Below are positions 4,729 through 5,576 of a DNA stretch of 5,576 nt, in pieces (position 1 is the stretch's first letter; each line of letters begins with the position of its first letter). A program made the position numbers and the translations under genes. Source of the DNA: Streptosporangiaceae bacterium (GTDB lineage Bacteria > Actinomycetota > Actinomycetes > Streptosporangiales > Streptosporangiaceae); NCBI GenBank assembly GCA_030042885.1, contig JASHYW010000549.1, forward strand, positions 1 to 5,576, read 5' to 3'. Under the pieces are notes generated by a model, which worked only from the letters and a program-made list of their open reading frames with translations, had not been told where the DNA came from and ran no database searches.

Positions 4729-5576
4729 GTGACACTCTCCACGCACGTCCTCGACGCCACCACCGGGCGGCCCGCGGCCGGCCTGCACGTGCGGCTCGAG
4801 CACCGCGGCCACGACGGGTGGTCCCCGGCCTGCCTCCTGCACGTCAGCCGCGACGGCGACATGCACATGATCAGGGACCTGAACGTCACGGTCACGCTGT
4901 CAGGGGACCTGGCCGCCACTCACCTGACCGGTGACAACACCGCGGTGCTGACCACTGACGCGCAGAAGAATACGGTCTTCGCGTTCGCCAAGGAATACGG
5001 CGTCGGCCAGATCGAGGATTTCGCGCTGCTGCTGGCCAGGCACTTCGTAGATTCGCAGGCGGCTATCTCCTTCGCGCGGATCACCGTCGAGCAGTACCCG
5101 TGGGAGCGGCTCGGAGGCCATTTGTTCTGCCGTTCGGGCCGCGAAGTCCGGACCGCCATGGTCAGCTACGACGGCCGCGGCTCGTGGGTGGTCTCCGGGC
5201 TGCGCGATCTGACCCTGCTGAACTCGGCCGGGTCCGAGTTCTGGGGTTTCGCCGGGGATCGCCACACCACGCTGGCCGAGACCACCGACCGGATCCTCGC
5301 CACCACGGTGAACGCGCGGTGGCGGCACGCCAGCCCGCTGACCCCGGAGCCGGGGTCCAAGGACGCCATGGGGTCCGGACCTGGCTGGGCGGATTCCTAC
5401 CGTGCCGCCCGGGACCTGCTGCTCGCGGCATTCACGGAGACGCACAGCTACTCGCTGCAGCAGACGCTGTTCGCCATGGGCCAGCGCGTGCTGGACGGCC
5501 GGCCGGAGATCGCCGAGATCCGGCTGTCACTGCCGAACAAGCACCACTTCGACGTCGACATGTCGCCGTTCGGGCT
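4729..5576 (+). CDS. HIU hydrolase N-terminus fused in frame to N-terminally truncated urate oxidase (partial at right edge)
   Basis: 282 complete codons, open at the window edge. Residues 1-34 are the start of 5-hydroxyisourate hydrolase (transthyretin-like): LSTHVLDATTGRPAAG with the active-site His6; the later Arg and His residues and the C-terminal YRGS tail are absent. From about Leu36 the protein is cofactor-free urate oxidase: LLHVSRDGD, RDLNVTVTLSGD, Thr76 in TTDAQKNT, Phe171 in SEFWGF, Arg188 in DRILAT, Gln244, and Asn270/His272 in LPNKHHF. These match Aspergillus Thr57, Phe159, Arg176, Gln228, Asn254 and His256. The N-terminal YGK segment, bearing the lysine of the Lys-Thr catalytic pair, is missing. 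The loop after Trp125 is also about six residues short. Start GTG 4729 chosen; TTG 4714, overlapping the previous stop as TTGA, is an alternative. Urate oxidase and HIU hydrolase activity are both doubtful. Confidence 0.85.
   Translation, partial: MTLSTHVLDATTGRPAAGLHVRLEHRGHDGWSPACLLHVSRDGDMHMIRDLNVTVTLSGDLAATHLTGDNTAVLTTDAQKNTVFAFAKEYGVGQIEDFALLLARHFVDSQAAISFARITVEQYPWERLGGHLFCRSGREVRTAMVSYDGRGSWVVSGLRDLTLLNSAGSEFWGFAGDRHTTLAETTDRILATTVNARWRHASPLTPEPGSKDAMGSGPGWADSYRAARDLLLAAFTETHSYSLQQTLFAMGQRVLDGRPEIAEIRLSLPNKHHFDVDMSPFG

Noticed and set aside
4381..5445. Minus-strand frames opposite the urate genes.
   Set aside because: The plus strand shows clear OHCU decarboxylase, HIU hydrolase and urate oxidase motifs; the opposite frames show none.
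1..5576. CRISPR arrays, tRNA or rRNA genes, insertion sequences, and long direct repeats.
   Set aside because: I found no regularly spaced repeats, cloverleaf-like sequences, transposase motifs or terminal inverted repeats.

Overview
The window is GC-rich throughout, with strong G/C preference at third codon positions, GTG and TTG starts, and a likely leaderless promoter. Together these suggest a high-GC actinomycete; the genus cannot be read from the sequence.

Layout: bases 1-234 hold no gene I can defend, only two hairpins downstream of the first gene. On the minus strand, 235-1209 encodes an ornithine cyclodeaminase / mu-crystallin / alanine dehydrogenase family reductase. It diverges from a plus-strand metallo-beta-lactamase-fold hydrolase (1300-1962). 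That gene converges with a minus-strand pair: a PucR-family regulator (2596-4296, probable TTG start behind a near-perfect Shine-Dalgarno) followed 9 bases later by a GNAT acetyltransferase (1993-2586). Diverging from the regulator are two plus-strand genes of urate breakdown, the second running off the right edge.

The right end is the unusual part. Urate is normally converted to (S)-allantoin by urate oxidase, 5-hydroxyisourate (HIU) hydrolase and OHCU decarboxylase. Here the OHCU decarboxylase (4436-4717) is only 93 residues: its N-terminal and C-terminal parts are joined in frame and the central part with the catalytic histidine motif is missing. Next, the first ~34 residues of an HIU hydrolase are joined in frame to a urate oxidase that lacks its N-terminal Tyr-Gly-Lys segment (4729 to beyond 5576). 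So all three steps are affected by two in-frame deletions in neighbouring genes, while the surviving parts look well conserved and have no stop or frameshift. This could be decay of the pathway, an assembly or consensus artefact, or remodelled proteins with another role.

The divergent PucR position fits local control of the urate genes, and the intergenic region contains several short palindromes that could be operator sites. The dehydrogenase-like, hydrolase and acetyltransferase genes have no established link to purine breakdown and are described by family only.
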